Positions 24,508 to 31,968 of a DNA stretch of 35,036 bases are shown here, piece by piece. Positions within the stretch are counted from its first letter, which is position 1. Each line of letters begins with the position of its first letter. The position numbers were made by a program, and so were the translations under genes. The stretch comes from QNZT01 sp964573205 (lineage in GTDB: Bacteria; Campylobacterota; Campylobacteria; Campylobacterales; QNZT01): the NCBI GenBank assembly GCA_964573205.1, contig CAZNIT010000048.1:1-35036 (forward strand). Direction: 5' to 3'. Below the pieces are notes generated by a model. That model was not told the origin of the DNA. It did no database searches and saw only the letters and a list, made by a program, of their open reading frames with translations.

Positions 24508-25613
24508 AGAGCGAAAGATCTCTCAACCGCCCATATAAACGAAATTATCGCGGCAATACCTGAAAGTCCGTAAAGTATCAAGTATCTATAATATTTACTG
24601 CCTCTTAAAAAATAAAAAATAGGTAAAAGCGCGGCGACTATCGCCATCTGACCTATCTCCACACCGAGATTAAATCCTAGCAACATTGCTACGAAATCAC
24701 TATTTTTTACGATCAACTCATGAAGTACGTTCGCGAAACCGAAACCATGTATGAGACCGAACGAAAAAGCCATAATCCATGCTTTGTGCTTGATGACCGG
24801 GTAGAGATTGTTAAGCGCGGTGAAAAGTACCGAAACGGCGATAGCCACTTCAACGAACGCGGTATTTAGGGTTACCGTCTTGGTTACGCTAAGAGCTAAC
24901 GTAATAGAGTGAGCGATACTGAATGCGGTCACGACTTTTAATATTTCAAATAAGACATCCTTGAAATTTTCTCTCGGATAAAGAGTCGAGTTTCCGTAAA
25001 TATAAACCGACGGTATTAAAAGCATGAGTAAAAACAGAATATGATCGAATCCGATCCATATATGCCATATGCCTTCGATCAAGAAATTTAAAAACGAACT
25101 CCACATCGGCTCTTTTTTCAGATTAAGCTTCACTTCCACTTTTCGACTGCTCAGTATAACCGGGGTGGATATATCTTTATCCGCAATCTTCACAAACGCT
25201 TTTTGATCTTTATCGACATCGAAAAAGAGATCGTATTTTAATGAAATCGCCTCTTTGGGAAGTTCACATGAGAGAGCCAGGTATAATTTTATGTAAGATT
25301 GATGGACGCGCCGATAAACCTCAAACTTATCCACACTACTTTTGCATCTTTTTTTATCAACTGATATTTCCACATGAGAGAGTACGAAATTTTCTATCTC
25401 TTCTTTGTGAGCTTTAATCTCTTTCCAAGAGACTATACCATTGTCATTATCATCGAGCTTCATGAATTTTTCAAGATTGTCGGACTCAAAATCAATAACA
25501 GCTTTGGCAAAAGAGTTGTTCAAATCGAACGTAATAAAATTTTCTTTAAGTAAATCTGCATTAAGAATCCGACAAAAAAGCATAAATATTAAAAATAAAA
25601 ATCTAATTTTCAT
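24504..25613 (-). CDS. HupE/UreJ-like membrane protein with an N-terminal EF-hand
   Basis: The 369-residue protein has a signal peptide (residues 1-19), a periplasmic N-domain of about 150 residues, and a C-terminal set of six to seven membrane helices. The membrane part carries the HupE/UreJ histidine motifs WHIWIGFDHILFLL, AHSITLALS and LIHGFGFAN. HupE/UreJ members are linked to nickel uptake, but this longer subgroup (HupE_UreJ_2 type) has no settled function. The N-domain contains a complete EF-hand loop at residues 54-65 (D54, N56, N58, G59, V61, E65), so it may bind calcium. It converges on the GH8 gene, with 4 bases of overlap at the stops. Its own promoter must lie in the gap before rpsB. 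Confidence 0.75.
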   Translation of the reverse strand: MKIRFLFLIFMLFCRILNADLLKENFITFDLNNSFAKAVIDFESDNLEKFMKLDDNDNGIVSWKEIKAHKEEIENFVLSHVEISVDKKRCKSSVDKFEVYRRVHQSYIKLYLALSCELPKEAISLKYDLFFDVDKDQKAFVKIADKDISTPVILSSRKVEVKLNLKKEPMWSSFLNFLIEGIWHIWIGFDHILFLLMLLIPSVYIYGNSTLYPRENFKDVLFEILKVVTAFSIAHSITLALSVTKTVTLNTAFVEVAIAVSVLFTALNNLYPVIKHKAWIMAFSFGLIHGFGFANVLHELIVKNSDFVAMLLGFNLGVEIGQMAIVAALLPIFYFLRGSKYYRYLILYGLSGIAAIISFIWAVERSFAL

Positions 25614-25804
25614 ATTTAAATATTAGCATATATTACTAAAAAAACCTCTGCCTCTACAAAATCGCCATTTAACCGTATTTTAAACATAATTTATGTAGAA
25701 TACCGCGCTTTAATTTCACACACATCAATCCTTGAATGGTTGCAGCGAAGCTGTTAAGGGGTGTGGAGGCAAAACCAAATTTAAACAAAACAAGGAGCAT
25801 TGTC
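25614..25804 (+). promoter_or_regulatory. rpsB promoter and structured leader (possible S2 autoregulatory leader)
   Basis: This 191-base gap holds a candidate rpsB -10 box, TAGAAT (25696-25701), giving a transcript start near 25708 and a leader of about 97 bases. The leader can fold: CACAC (25717-25721) with GTGTG (25761-25765), CCTT (25730-25733) with AAGG (25756-25759), and an inner hairpin CAGC-GAA-GCTG (25743-25753). The layout resembles S2-binding rpsB leaders known in other proteobacteria, but I cannot confirm homology. The ribosome site AAGGAG (25792-25797) lies 7 bases before the ATG. The minus-strand HupE promoter must also lie here. Confidence 0.45.
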
Positions 25805-26626
25805 ATGGTTACAATGAAAGATTTACTAGAGTGCGGTGTACATTTCGGACACCAGACAAGAAGATGGAATCCGAAGATGAAACCTTATATCTTCGGTGAG
25901 AGAAAAAATATTTATATCATCGATCTACAAAAAACGCTTCGATACTTCAGATATACTTACAATATCGTTAGAGATGCGGCGGCTGAAGGAAAAACCATCC
26001 TTTTTGTGGGTACAAAAAAACAGGCAAGCGGAGCTATAAAAGAGTATGCCGAGAGCTGCGGTATGCCGTATGTAAACCATAGATGGTTAGGCGGTATGCT
26101 TACAAACTATCAAACTATTAAAAAATCTATCAAAAAGCTTGATATCATTGAAAAGATGGAAGAAGAAGGACAGATGGATCTTCTTACGAAAAAAGAGGCT
26201 CTTATGCTTCAAAGAAAAAAGCAAAAACTTCTTAACTATCTCGGCGGTATCAGAGATATGAAAAAAGCTCCGGATATGATCTTTATCATAGATACCGTAA
26301 AAGAGAGAATCGCCGTAAAAGAGGCGAACAACCTTCATATACCCGTTGTTGCCCCGATAGATACGAACTGTGATCCCGATGTAGTCGATTTTCCTATTCC
26401 GGGAAATGACGATGCGATCAGATCGGTTCAACTTTTCTGCAAAGAGATGGCGGAAGCTATCAACGAAGGAAAAGCTTTAAGAGAGCAGGATGAAGAGGAT
26501 ACGCAAGAGAATGCTCAAGAGAGTGTCGCGGCAGGCGATATCTCCGACGAAGAGAAAGAGGCTTTGATCAAAGAGGCGCAAGAAGAAGCGGCCGATGAAG
26601 AGAAAAAAGAAGAAACAGGAGAATAA
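25805..26626 (+). CDS. rpsB: 30S ribosomal protein S2
   Basis: S2 is a small-subunit ribosomal protein. The 273-residue product starts MVTMKDLLECGVHFGHQTRRWNPKM, the family opening, with IYIIDLQKT, FVGTKKQA, NHRWLGGMLTN, and VAPIDTNCDPD with IPGNDDAIRS further on. The last 40 residues or so are strongly acidic (Glu, Asp, Ala), a tail seen in several Campylobacterota S2 proteins. I chose ATG 25805 because AAGGAG lies 7 bases upstream; an in-frame alternative codon at 25736 would add 23 residues read from the leader. tsf follows after one base, so both form one operon. Confidence 0.97.
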   Translation: MVTMKDLLECGVHFGHQTRRWNPKMKPYIFGERKNIYIIDLQKTLRYFRYTYNIVRDAAAEGKTILFVGTKKQASGAIKEYAESCGMPYVNHRWLGGMLTNYQTIKKSIKKLDIIEKMEEEGQMDLLTKKEALMLQRKKQKLLNYLGGIRDMKKAPDMIFIIDTVKERIAVKEANNLHIPVVAPIDTNCDPDVVDFPIPGNDDAIRSVQLFCKEMAEAINEGKALREQDEEDTQENAQESVAAGDISDEEKEALIKEAQEEAADEEKKEETGE

Positions 26627-26627
26627 A

Positions 26628-27692
26628 ATGGCAGTTACTGCGGCAATGGTAAAAGAGTTGAGGGAGAAAACCGGTGCGGGTATGATGGACTGCAAAAAAG
26701 CGCTGGTTGAAAGCGGCGGAGATATGGAAGGCGCTATTGACTGGCTAAAGAAAAAAGGCCTCTCAAGCGCCGGTAAAAAATCAGACAGAATCGCGGCCGA
26801 AGGAACGGTAGCGATCGAATTAGAGCCTAGTTTCAATAAAGCGACGATGGTCGAAGTAAATGCGGAGACGGATTTTGTCGCAAAAAACGAGCAGTTTCAA
26901 AACTTCGCGAAAAATACGGTATCTCATATCCATACGAACGAACCTACAGATATAGACCAACTCAATAAGAGTGAAATCAACGGTCAATCTTTTGACGAAT
27001 TCGTCAAATCGAATATAGCGACAATCGGGGAAAATATGGTCGTAAGACGATTTGAGATCATTAAAACCGATGATAACGAAGTGGTAAACGGCTATATTCA
27101 TATGGGCGGTAAAATCGGGGTTTTAGTTAGTGCAAAATTTGAAAAAGAGCAAAATAAAAATGCTGTAACAGACTTTTTAAAACAACTTGCTATGCATATT
27201 GCGGCGTTGAAACCTCAAATTTTAAGCTACAAAGAGCTTGACGCAGATTTTGTCGAAAAAGAGACCGAAGGTATATCAAAATCTATCGAAAAAGAGAACG
27301 AAGAGTTAAAAAGACTTGGAAAACCTCTTAAAAATGTACCGGACTTCATCTCAAAACTTCAGTTGACTGATGAAGTTATGGCAAAAGTTGAAGAGAAAAT
27401 CAAAGAAGAGTTAAAAGCCGAGGGCAAACCGGAAAAAATCTGGGATAGAATCCTTCCTGGTAAAATTGAAAGATATATCGCGGATAATACGCTTTTGGAT
27501 CAACAGCTTTGTCTGCTCGATCAATTTTACGCGCTTGACGACAAAAAAACGGTATCGCAAGTCGTTGCTGAAAAATCGAAAGATCTAGGTGACAATATCG
27601 AGATCACGAAATTTGTCAGATACGAACTCGGTGAAGGTATAGAGAAAAAAGATGACGACTTCGCGGCAGAGGTAGCCGCCCAACTTGGCTAA
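26628..27692 (+). CDS. tsf: Elongation factor Ts
   Basis: EF-Ts is the nucleotide exchange factor for EF-Tu. The 354-residue protein opens MAVTAAMVKELREKTGAGMMDCKKAL, the UBA-like N-domain signature, followed by the core motif VEVNAETDFVAKNEQF near residue 80 and the C-terminal repeat. It is longer than E. coli EF-Ts (about 280) because of an expanded second core subdomain, as in other Campylobacterota. ATG 26628 has AGGAG 6 bases upstream; the open frame extending into rpsB is not used. It follows rpsB by one base. Confidence 0.97.
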   Translation: MAVTAAMVKELREKTGAGMMDCKKALVESGGDMEGAIDWLKKKGLSSAGKKSDRIAAEGTVAIELEPSFNKATMVEVNAETDFVAKNEQFQNFAKNTVSHIHTNEPTDIDQLNKSEINGQSFDEFVKSNIATIGENMVVRRFEIIKTDDNEVVNGYIHMGGKIGVLVSAKFEKEQNKNAVTDFLKQLAMHIAALKPQILSYKELDADFVEKETEGISKSIEKENEELKRLGKPLKNVPDFISKLQLTDEVMAKVEEKIKEELKAEGKPEKIWDRILPGKIERYIADNTLLDQQLCLLDQFYALDDKKTVSQVVAEKSKDLGDNIEITKFVRYELGEGIEKKDDDFAAEVAAQLG

Positions 27693-27719
27693 AGATAAAG
27701 ATAAAAGAGGTATTTGCAG

Positions 27720-28412
27720 ATGTTAGGAACACTCGCAAATACCTCTCCTAGGAAATTATCAAAAAATACTCTCCTGCAAGCTAGGAGTTTGACACATGGT
27801 TTTGACTATACACTTTTTGAAAATGTTGATATATCCATAAATAAAAAAGAGTCTATCGCTATTTTAGGCGTCAGTGGAAGCGGAAAATCGACACTCCTTC
27901 ATATTTTAGCGACATTATTAAAACCTAAAACAGGAACTGTCGATTATCTTGGTCAAAATATGTACTCACAGAACGATAAAAAGCTTTTAGAAATCAGACG
28001 AAAAGAGATCGGCATAATCTTTCAGTCACACTATCTTTTCAAAGGATTCAGTGTCAAAGAAAACCTCGAAATTTCCTCCTTGATTTCCAAAAAGAAAATA
28101 GATATGGATCTTATAAAAAGACTAAAAATCGAAGATACTCTAAAACAAAATGTCTCCGAGCTCTCAGGAGGACAACAGCAGCGAGTTTCGATAGCCAGAG
28201 TTCTCATAAAAAAACCGAGGCTCATTTTTGCGGACGAACCGACGGGAAATCTTGATCGTGAAACCGCCAACGACGTTATGGACGTTATGTTAGAATATAC
28301 AAGACAGAACGATCGCGGACTTTTCATCGTAACACATGACGAAAAAATCGCATCCAGATGTAATACGATATACAGATTAAAAAATAAAAGGCTGGTTTCA
28401 GTCATTCTCTAG
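27720..28412 (+). CDS. ABC transporter ATP-binding protein, LolD/FtsE/MacB type
   Basis: This 230-residue ABC ATPase has Walker A GVSGSGKST (50-58), the Q-loop in IIFQSHYLF, signature LSGGQQQR (148-155), Walker B RLIFADEP (167-174) and the switch His in VTHD. Sequence style and length fit the LolD/MacB/FtsE branch, whose partners are FtsX-fold permeases. No permease is adjacent, so its substrate is unknown; lipoprotein release (LolCDE) is one possibility. I chose ATG 27720, 9 bases after AGAGG, over a TTG six bases earlier. It lies between tsf and fliR, a position that from memory is shared with Campylobacter jejuni. Confidence 0.85.
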   Translation: MLGTLANTSPRKLSKNTLLQARSLTHGFDYTLFENVDISINKKESIAILGVSGSGKSTLLHILATLLKPKTGTVDYLGQNMYSQNDKKLLEIRRKEIGIIFQSHYLFKGFSVKENLEISSLISKKKIDMDLIKRLKIEDTLKQNVSELSGGQQQRVSIARVLIKKPRLIFADEPTGNLDRETANDVMDVMLEYTRQNDRGLFIVTHDEKIASRCNTIYRLKNKRLVSVIL

Positions 28413-28420
28413 GACGACAA

Positions 28421-29188
28421 GTGCAGCTGGCGGATCTTCTTACAAGCGATAACGCTATTATATTTTTTCTGCTCTTTTCCCGTATAAGCGGGGTAATTGC
28501 TTTTTTCCCTTTCTTCTCTCACATATCGATCCCAATCCCGGTGAAAACGGCTTTGGCTTTTTATTTGACGATTCTGTTCTTTCCCGTCACATCGCTCGCA
28601 AATATCCCTTACGAAGTAGGAAACATCGCACTTTTGGTGCTGGGTGAATTTATGCTGGGATTCATAGCGGCGTTGATTTTGAATTTCGTTTTTGCCGCAC
28701 TTGGACTTGCCGGAAGTCAAATTTCTATGATCATGGGATTTTCTATGGCTTCGGTTATGGATCCTGTAACAGGATCAAACACCCCGATTATCGGACAGAT
28801 ATTGACGCTAACGGCTATTTTAATTCTATTGGCATTTAACGGTCATCATCTTATGCTACTCTTTTTAAGCGGCAGCGTAACTCATATCGAACTTGGCGCT
28901 TTTTATCCGAATCCCGATATTTGGACATATTTATCAAAAGCCGTTACTCATATGTTTATGATGGGACTTATCCTCTCTTTTCCGTTTATAGCTTTATCTA
29001 TTTTAGCCGACGTAATTTTCGGAATGCTTATGAAAACAATGCCTCAATTCAATCTGCTCGTAGTCGGATTTCCGATAAAAATATTTTTATCTATTATGGT
29101 TATGGTATCGGTATTGGCCGCAATTATGGGTATTTTTAAAGAAGAGTTCCTCTCATCTTACGAATATTTGAAAAATCTCCTCATTTAA
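28421..29188 (+). CDS. fliR: Flagellar export apparatus protein FliR
   Basis: FliR is part of the FliPQR core of the flagellar type III export gate. The 255-residue protein has about six hydrophobic segments and family features: FSRISGVIAFFPFF at 19-32, VKTALAFYLT, LGEFMLGFIAALILNFVF near 77, SMASVMDP near 108, LLAFNGHH near 135 and FNLLVVGFPIKIF near 207. It starts at GTG 28421, 8 bases after the ABC gene. Its 3' end overlaps the convergent nuclease gene by 8 bases. The rest of the flagellar genes are elsewhere. Confidence 0.94.
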   Translation: MQLADLLTSDNAIIFFLLFSRISGVIAFFPFFSHISIPIPVKTALAFYLTILFFPVTSLANIPYEVGNIALLVLGEFMLGFIAALILNFVFAALGLAGSQISMIMGFSMASVMDPVTGSNTPIIGQILTLTAILILLAFNGHHLMLLFLSGSVTHIELGAFYPNPDIWTYLSKAVTHMFMMGLILSFPFIALSILADVIFGMLMKTMPQFNLLVVGFPIKIFLSIMVMVSVLAAIMGIFKEEFLSSYEYLKNLLI

Positions 29189-29738
29189 ACGGTCGGCTTA
29201 GTTTTTTTAATTCGTCAAAGTATTTGTCGAATCGTTTGGCCTTTGCATAATCGTCATCGACATAGAGCATCTCGTAGTTTTTTCCAAAAGCCGAATATGT
29301 CCAATTGGCCGATCCGAATATAACTCTTTTATGATCGAAGAGAGCGCTTTTAAGATGCATGATCGCATAGCGATTTTGTTTTTTTATTAACTTTCCTTTA
29401 AGTTTATAAACCGAAATATTTTTATACTTCGCAAGATAATAAAACATACTTCTGCGTCTATCACGACTCGCGCTTTTAGCGTCAAAGATAATTTCCACCC
29501 TAACTCCTCTCTTTGCAGCCGTTTTTAATCTATTTGCTATCTTTTTATGGGTAAAATTATATATTGTAATTTTTATAGACTTTTTTGAACTATCTATACT
29601 CTTAAGTATGGTAGAGAGAGCTTGTTCGCTATCTTGCGGTAAAAAAAACAGCTCTGACGCAAATGCGGAAAGTCTTATAAATAAAGCCATAACAAAAAAG
29701 ACGGATAGGGATTTTTTCACAAATTCTGTTTTAGTCAT
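29181..29738 (-). CDS. Secreted phospholipase-D-family nuclease (NucT-like)
   Basis: The 185-residue protein has a signal sequence or anchor (about residues 10-28) and a single HKD domain: His128, Lys130 and Asp135 in HLKSALFD, with GSAN (142-145) and WTYSAFGKNYEMLYV after it. One HKD motif per chain is typical of the Nuc endonuclease group, which acts as a dimer. From memory, the H. pylori homologue NucT is an envelope nuclease linked to DNA uptake and nucleotide recovery, and sits next to a Glu-rich protein, gmk, tatA and argS, as here. It converges on fliR and diverges from the acidic-protein gene. The NucT role here is inferred from family and neighbours. Confidence 0.85.
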   Translation of the reverse strand: MTKTEFVKKSLSVFFVMALFIRLSAFASELFFLPQDSEQALSTILKSIDSSKKSIKITIYNFTHKKIANRLKTAAKRGVRVEIIFDAKSASRDRRRSMFYYLAKYKNISVYKLKGKLIKKQNRYAIMHLKSALFDHKRVIFGSANWTYSAFGKNYEMLYVDDDYAKAKRFDKYFDELKKLSRPFK

Positions 29739-29743
29739 GGCTA

Positions 29744-29749
29744 TATAAT
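29744..29749 (+). promoter_or_regulatory. Candidate -10 box for the acidic protein-gmk transcript
   Basis: A perfect TATAAT lies 26 bases before the ATG at 29776, with ACGGAG as ribosome site between. The gap to the divergent nuclease gene is only 37 bases, so any -35 contact lies inside that gene. Confidence 0.45.
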
Positions 29750-29775
29750 AACATAATTAAAGAAACGGAGCTAAC

Positions 29776-31014
29776 ATGGCATCAATATTTCTCATAAATG
29801 ACAATAAAATCGTTTCACGATTATTGCAATTGAGTTCGGATAAGCACGGTTATCTTCTCGAGGAAAACCTAGAACCAAAACCATCCAAAGAGCACTACGA
29901 CATCGTATTGATCGATAGTGACAAATATACTCCCGATCTCCTTGAGGAGCTGAAAAATAAAACCTCGTTCGATAAAACGGGATACATAGGAATAAAAAAA
30001 GAGCCGGTACCCGAAGGATTTGATATAAGTCTCGATAAGCCGTTTCTACCTTCCGATTTTGTAGCTATGATAGAAGCCAATATCTCCGCATCAAAGAACT
30101 CTTCCCCCACCCTAGAGCCGCAAGAGATACAAAAAACCGATAATGAAATAGAAAATAACGAAACGGAAATTGATGAAAACGTGGAAAAACTTCTTGAAGA
30201 GGAGAGTGAAAATATAGACGAAACACTTGAAGAAGAACTTGAAGAACTTGGTGAACTCGACGAACTTGAGGATTTGGATCTTGAAGATGAAGTTGAAGAA
30301 GAACTCAAGAAAACCCAAACGGATCAAAATGCTTTAAAAGAGATCGATAAAACCGAAAACGCTCTTAAAGAACTGGATGAACTGGACGAAGAGTTGGAGA
30401 ATGTTGACCTCTCTTTGGACTCAAGCGCCGTGATGACGACGGGAGTTGCGGAACAGTTTTTGCATGAAGAAGATGAAACTCTAAACGACGAACCTAAAAA
30501 TGAGGATTTACCGGAAGGTCGGGAACAAGAAGATCTCTCGCCAACCGATGAAAAAGATGAAAAAAATGATACAACAATTGCCGCAGCCACGGCTGCGGCG
30601 GCAGCAGGAGCGATATTAATGACGGAAAAAGAACAGATATTACAAGAGATAACACCGCAGGAAGAGGTCGATAAATCAAGCCTCGATACACTTGAAGGCA
30701 TAGAAGATATAGAAAAAGAGAGCGATTATATAGTCAAAGAAGAGCTTAAGGATGAACCAAAAGAGTCTCTTGACGAGTTAGATTCCCTAGATGAAACGGA
30801 AGTTCGAAAAGCGCTGGATCCAAACGCTGAAACCGCACAGATCGTCAAAGAGGAGATTATCGACGAAGCTACCGAAACCGTAGTAGAAACTAACGATGTA
30901 CAGCAATGGATACAAGAAGCCGTTGCAAAAGCGATAACACCTGAGATGATAAAAGAAGCGCTAAATGATATGAAAATAAATATTACACTCGATTTTACTA
31001 AAAAAGAGAGCTAA
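29776..31014 (+). CDS. Highly acidic protein with N-terminal receiver-like domain
   Basis: The 412-residue protein has two parts. Residues 1-105 resemble a CheY-type receiver: FLINDN with Asp9, DIVLIDSD with the candidate phospho-acceptor Asp47, and the LDKPF switch motif with Lys88. The rest (about 105-375) is an extremely Glu/Asp-rich, probably disordered or coiled region, broken by an Ala run (IAAATAAAAAGAILM, near 269-283). A short conserved-looking C-terminus ends ITLDFTKKES. From memory, Campylobacter and Helicobacter carry a highly acidic or poly-E-rich protein at this place before gmk; its function is not settled, though fliR nearby hints at a flagellar or polar role. gmk follows within 5 bases. 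Confidence 0.75.
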   Translation: MASIFLINDNKIVSRLLQLSSDKHGYLLEENLEPKPSKEHYDIVLIDSDKYTPDLLEELKNKTSFDKTGYIGIKKEPVPEGFDISLDKPFLPSDFVAMIEANISASKNSSPTLEPQEIQKTDNEIENNETEIDENVEKLLEEESENIDETLEEELEELGELDELEDLDLEDEVEEELKKTQTDQNALKEIDKTENALKELDELDEELENVDLSLDSSAVMTTGVAEQFLHEEDETLNDEPKNEDLPEGREQEDLSPTDEKDEKNDTTIAAATAAAAAGAILMTEKEQILQEITPQEEVDKSSLDTLEGIEDIEKESDYIVKEELKDEPKESLDELDSLDETEVRKALDPNAETAQIVKEEIIDEATETVVETNDVQQWIQEAVAKAITPEMIKEALNDMKINITLDFTKKES

Positions 31015-31018
31015 AGGA

Positions 31019-31621
31019 GTGGGCGGTAAGATTTTAGTCATATCCGGCCCAAGCGGCTGCGGAAAGAGCTCACTGATAAATGAAATACTAAAATCGCAAA
31101 AAGATATCTACTTTTCTCTCTCCTCGACGACAAGGGAGATCAGAGAGGGAGAGAAAGAGGGTGTGAACTATCACTATATAACAAAAGAGCGGTTCGAAAA
31201 AGAGATAGAAGAAGGTGAATTTTTAGAGTGGGCGAATGTTCACGGAAATTACTACGGTACTTCGCTGAAACCGATTTACAAAGCGATAGATGAAAACAAA
31301 CTCGTAATTCTCGATATAGATGTCCAAGGTCATGAGATCGTAAAAAAGAAGTTTAAAAGAATTCTCACATCCGTTTTCTTGACGACACCTAGCAAGCTGG
31401 AGCTTGAAAAAAGACTGCTACACAGAGGAACGGACTCTAAAGATACGATAAAAAAAAGATTACACAACGCAAAAAAAGAGATGAGCAGAATCAAAGAGTA
31501 CGAATACCTGCTGGTAAACGACGATTTTGATAAAACGCTCGACGATTTTAAAGCGATAATTCAAACCGCAAGACTTAAGTTCTCCAAAGAAGATATAGAA
31601 TCGTTCGCAAAAAGTTGGTAA
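31019..31621 (+). CDS. gmk: Guanylate kinase
   Basis: Gmk phosphorylates GMP to GDP. The 200-residue protein has the P-loop ISGPSGCGKSS near residues 7-17 and the GMP-binding segments STTREIREGEKEGVNYHYI, FLEWANVHGNYYGTS and ILDIDVQG. The length is usual. The start is uncertain: GTG 31019 is the first usable codon, but its AGGAG site overlaps the codon itself, so spacing is wrong for ordinary initiation. Coupling to the acidic-protein gene, whose stop is 5 bases upstream, or a rare start codon (ATT at 31031) are alternatives. The catalytic part is unaffected. Confidence 0.94.
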   Translation: MGGKILVISGPSGCGKSSLINEILKSQKDIYFSLSSTTREIREGEKEGVNYHYITKERFEKEIEEGEFLEWANVHGNYYGTSLKPIYKAIDENKLVILDIDVQGHEIVKKKFKRILTSVFLTTPSKLELEKRLLHRGTDSKDTIKKRLHNAKKEMSRIKEYEYLLVNDDFDKTLDDFKAIIQTARLKFSKEDIESFAKSW

Positions 31622-31684
31622 AAACTTTCCGCAAAGTTAGAAAAGAGGCTCAAATATCTTGAACAAGAAAGATTTAACTATAAA

Positions 31685-31693
31685 TGTTATAAT
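31685..31693 (+). promoter_or_regulatory. Extended -10 promoter for tatA-argS
   Basis: TGTTATAAT (TG, one base, then perfect TATAAT at 31688-31693) lies in the 107-base gap between gmk and tatA. Transcription would start near 31700, giving a leader of about 29 bases with AAGGA before the tatA ATG. Confidence 0.65.
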
Positions 31694-31728
31694 ACCCCAA
31701 ATTACTAAAACTAAAATAAGGAATTAAA

Positions 31729-31956
31729 ATGGGAATGCCTAGCGGAATGGAACTCTTAGTCATCGCACTTATCGTGCTTTTACTATTTGGAGGAAAGAAG
31801 ATACCCGAACTTGCAAAAGGTCTTGGTAACGGTATAAAAAACTTTAAAAAAGCTGTCAAAGAGGATGACGAGATAGCGGAAAACAAAAGTGAGAAGATCG
31901 AAGGAAAAGAGGAAGTAGCGAAAAAAAGCGAAACCGAAACTTCTACAAAAGCCTAA
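31729..31956 (+). CDS. tatA: Sec-independent protein translocase protein TatA
   Basis: TatA forms the pore-like component of the twin-arginine pathway, which would export the Rieske protein PetA. The 75-residue product has the short N-terminal membrane helix (MELLVIALIVLLLF), the FGG hinge, the amphipathic helix KKIPELAKGLGNGIKNFKKAV, and a charged disordered tail. ATG 31729 follows AAGGAATTAAA. A TatA rather than TatB assignment rests on the short length and FGGKKIPELA. argS follows 12 bases later; no tatC is in the window. Confidence 0.94.
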   Translation: MGMPSGMELLVIALIVLLLFGGKKIPELAKGLGNGIKNFKKAVKEDDEIAENKSEKIEGKEEVAKKSETETSTKA

Positions 31957-31968
31957 GGAACACGAAAT

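Noticed and set aside
25736..25804. Upstream in-frame start for rpsB adding 23 residues
   Set aside because: The extra residues are read from the structured leader and do not match S2; ATG 25805 has AAGGAG and the family opening.
26595..26627. Upstream in-frame start for tsf within rpsB
   Set aside because: A poly-Lys reading of the rpsB tail; ATG 26628 has its own ribosome site and matches EF-Ts.
29895..30308. Long Ser-rich open frame antisense to the acidic-protein gene
   Set aside because: It is the mirror of Glu/Asp codons (GAA, GAG, GAT) and has no start context; the sense frame has receiver motifs and a ribosome site.
30580..30599. Perfect 8-bp GC-rich inverted repeat (GCCGCAGC/GCTGCGGC) resembling a terminator
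   Set aside because: It is inside the acidic-protein gene, encodes part of an Ala run, and has no T-tract.
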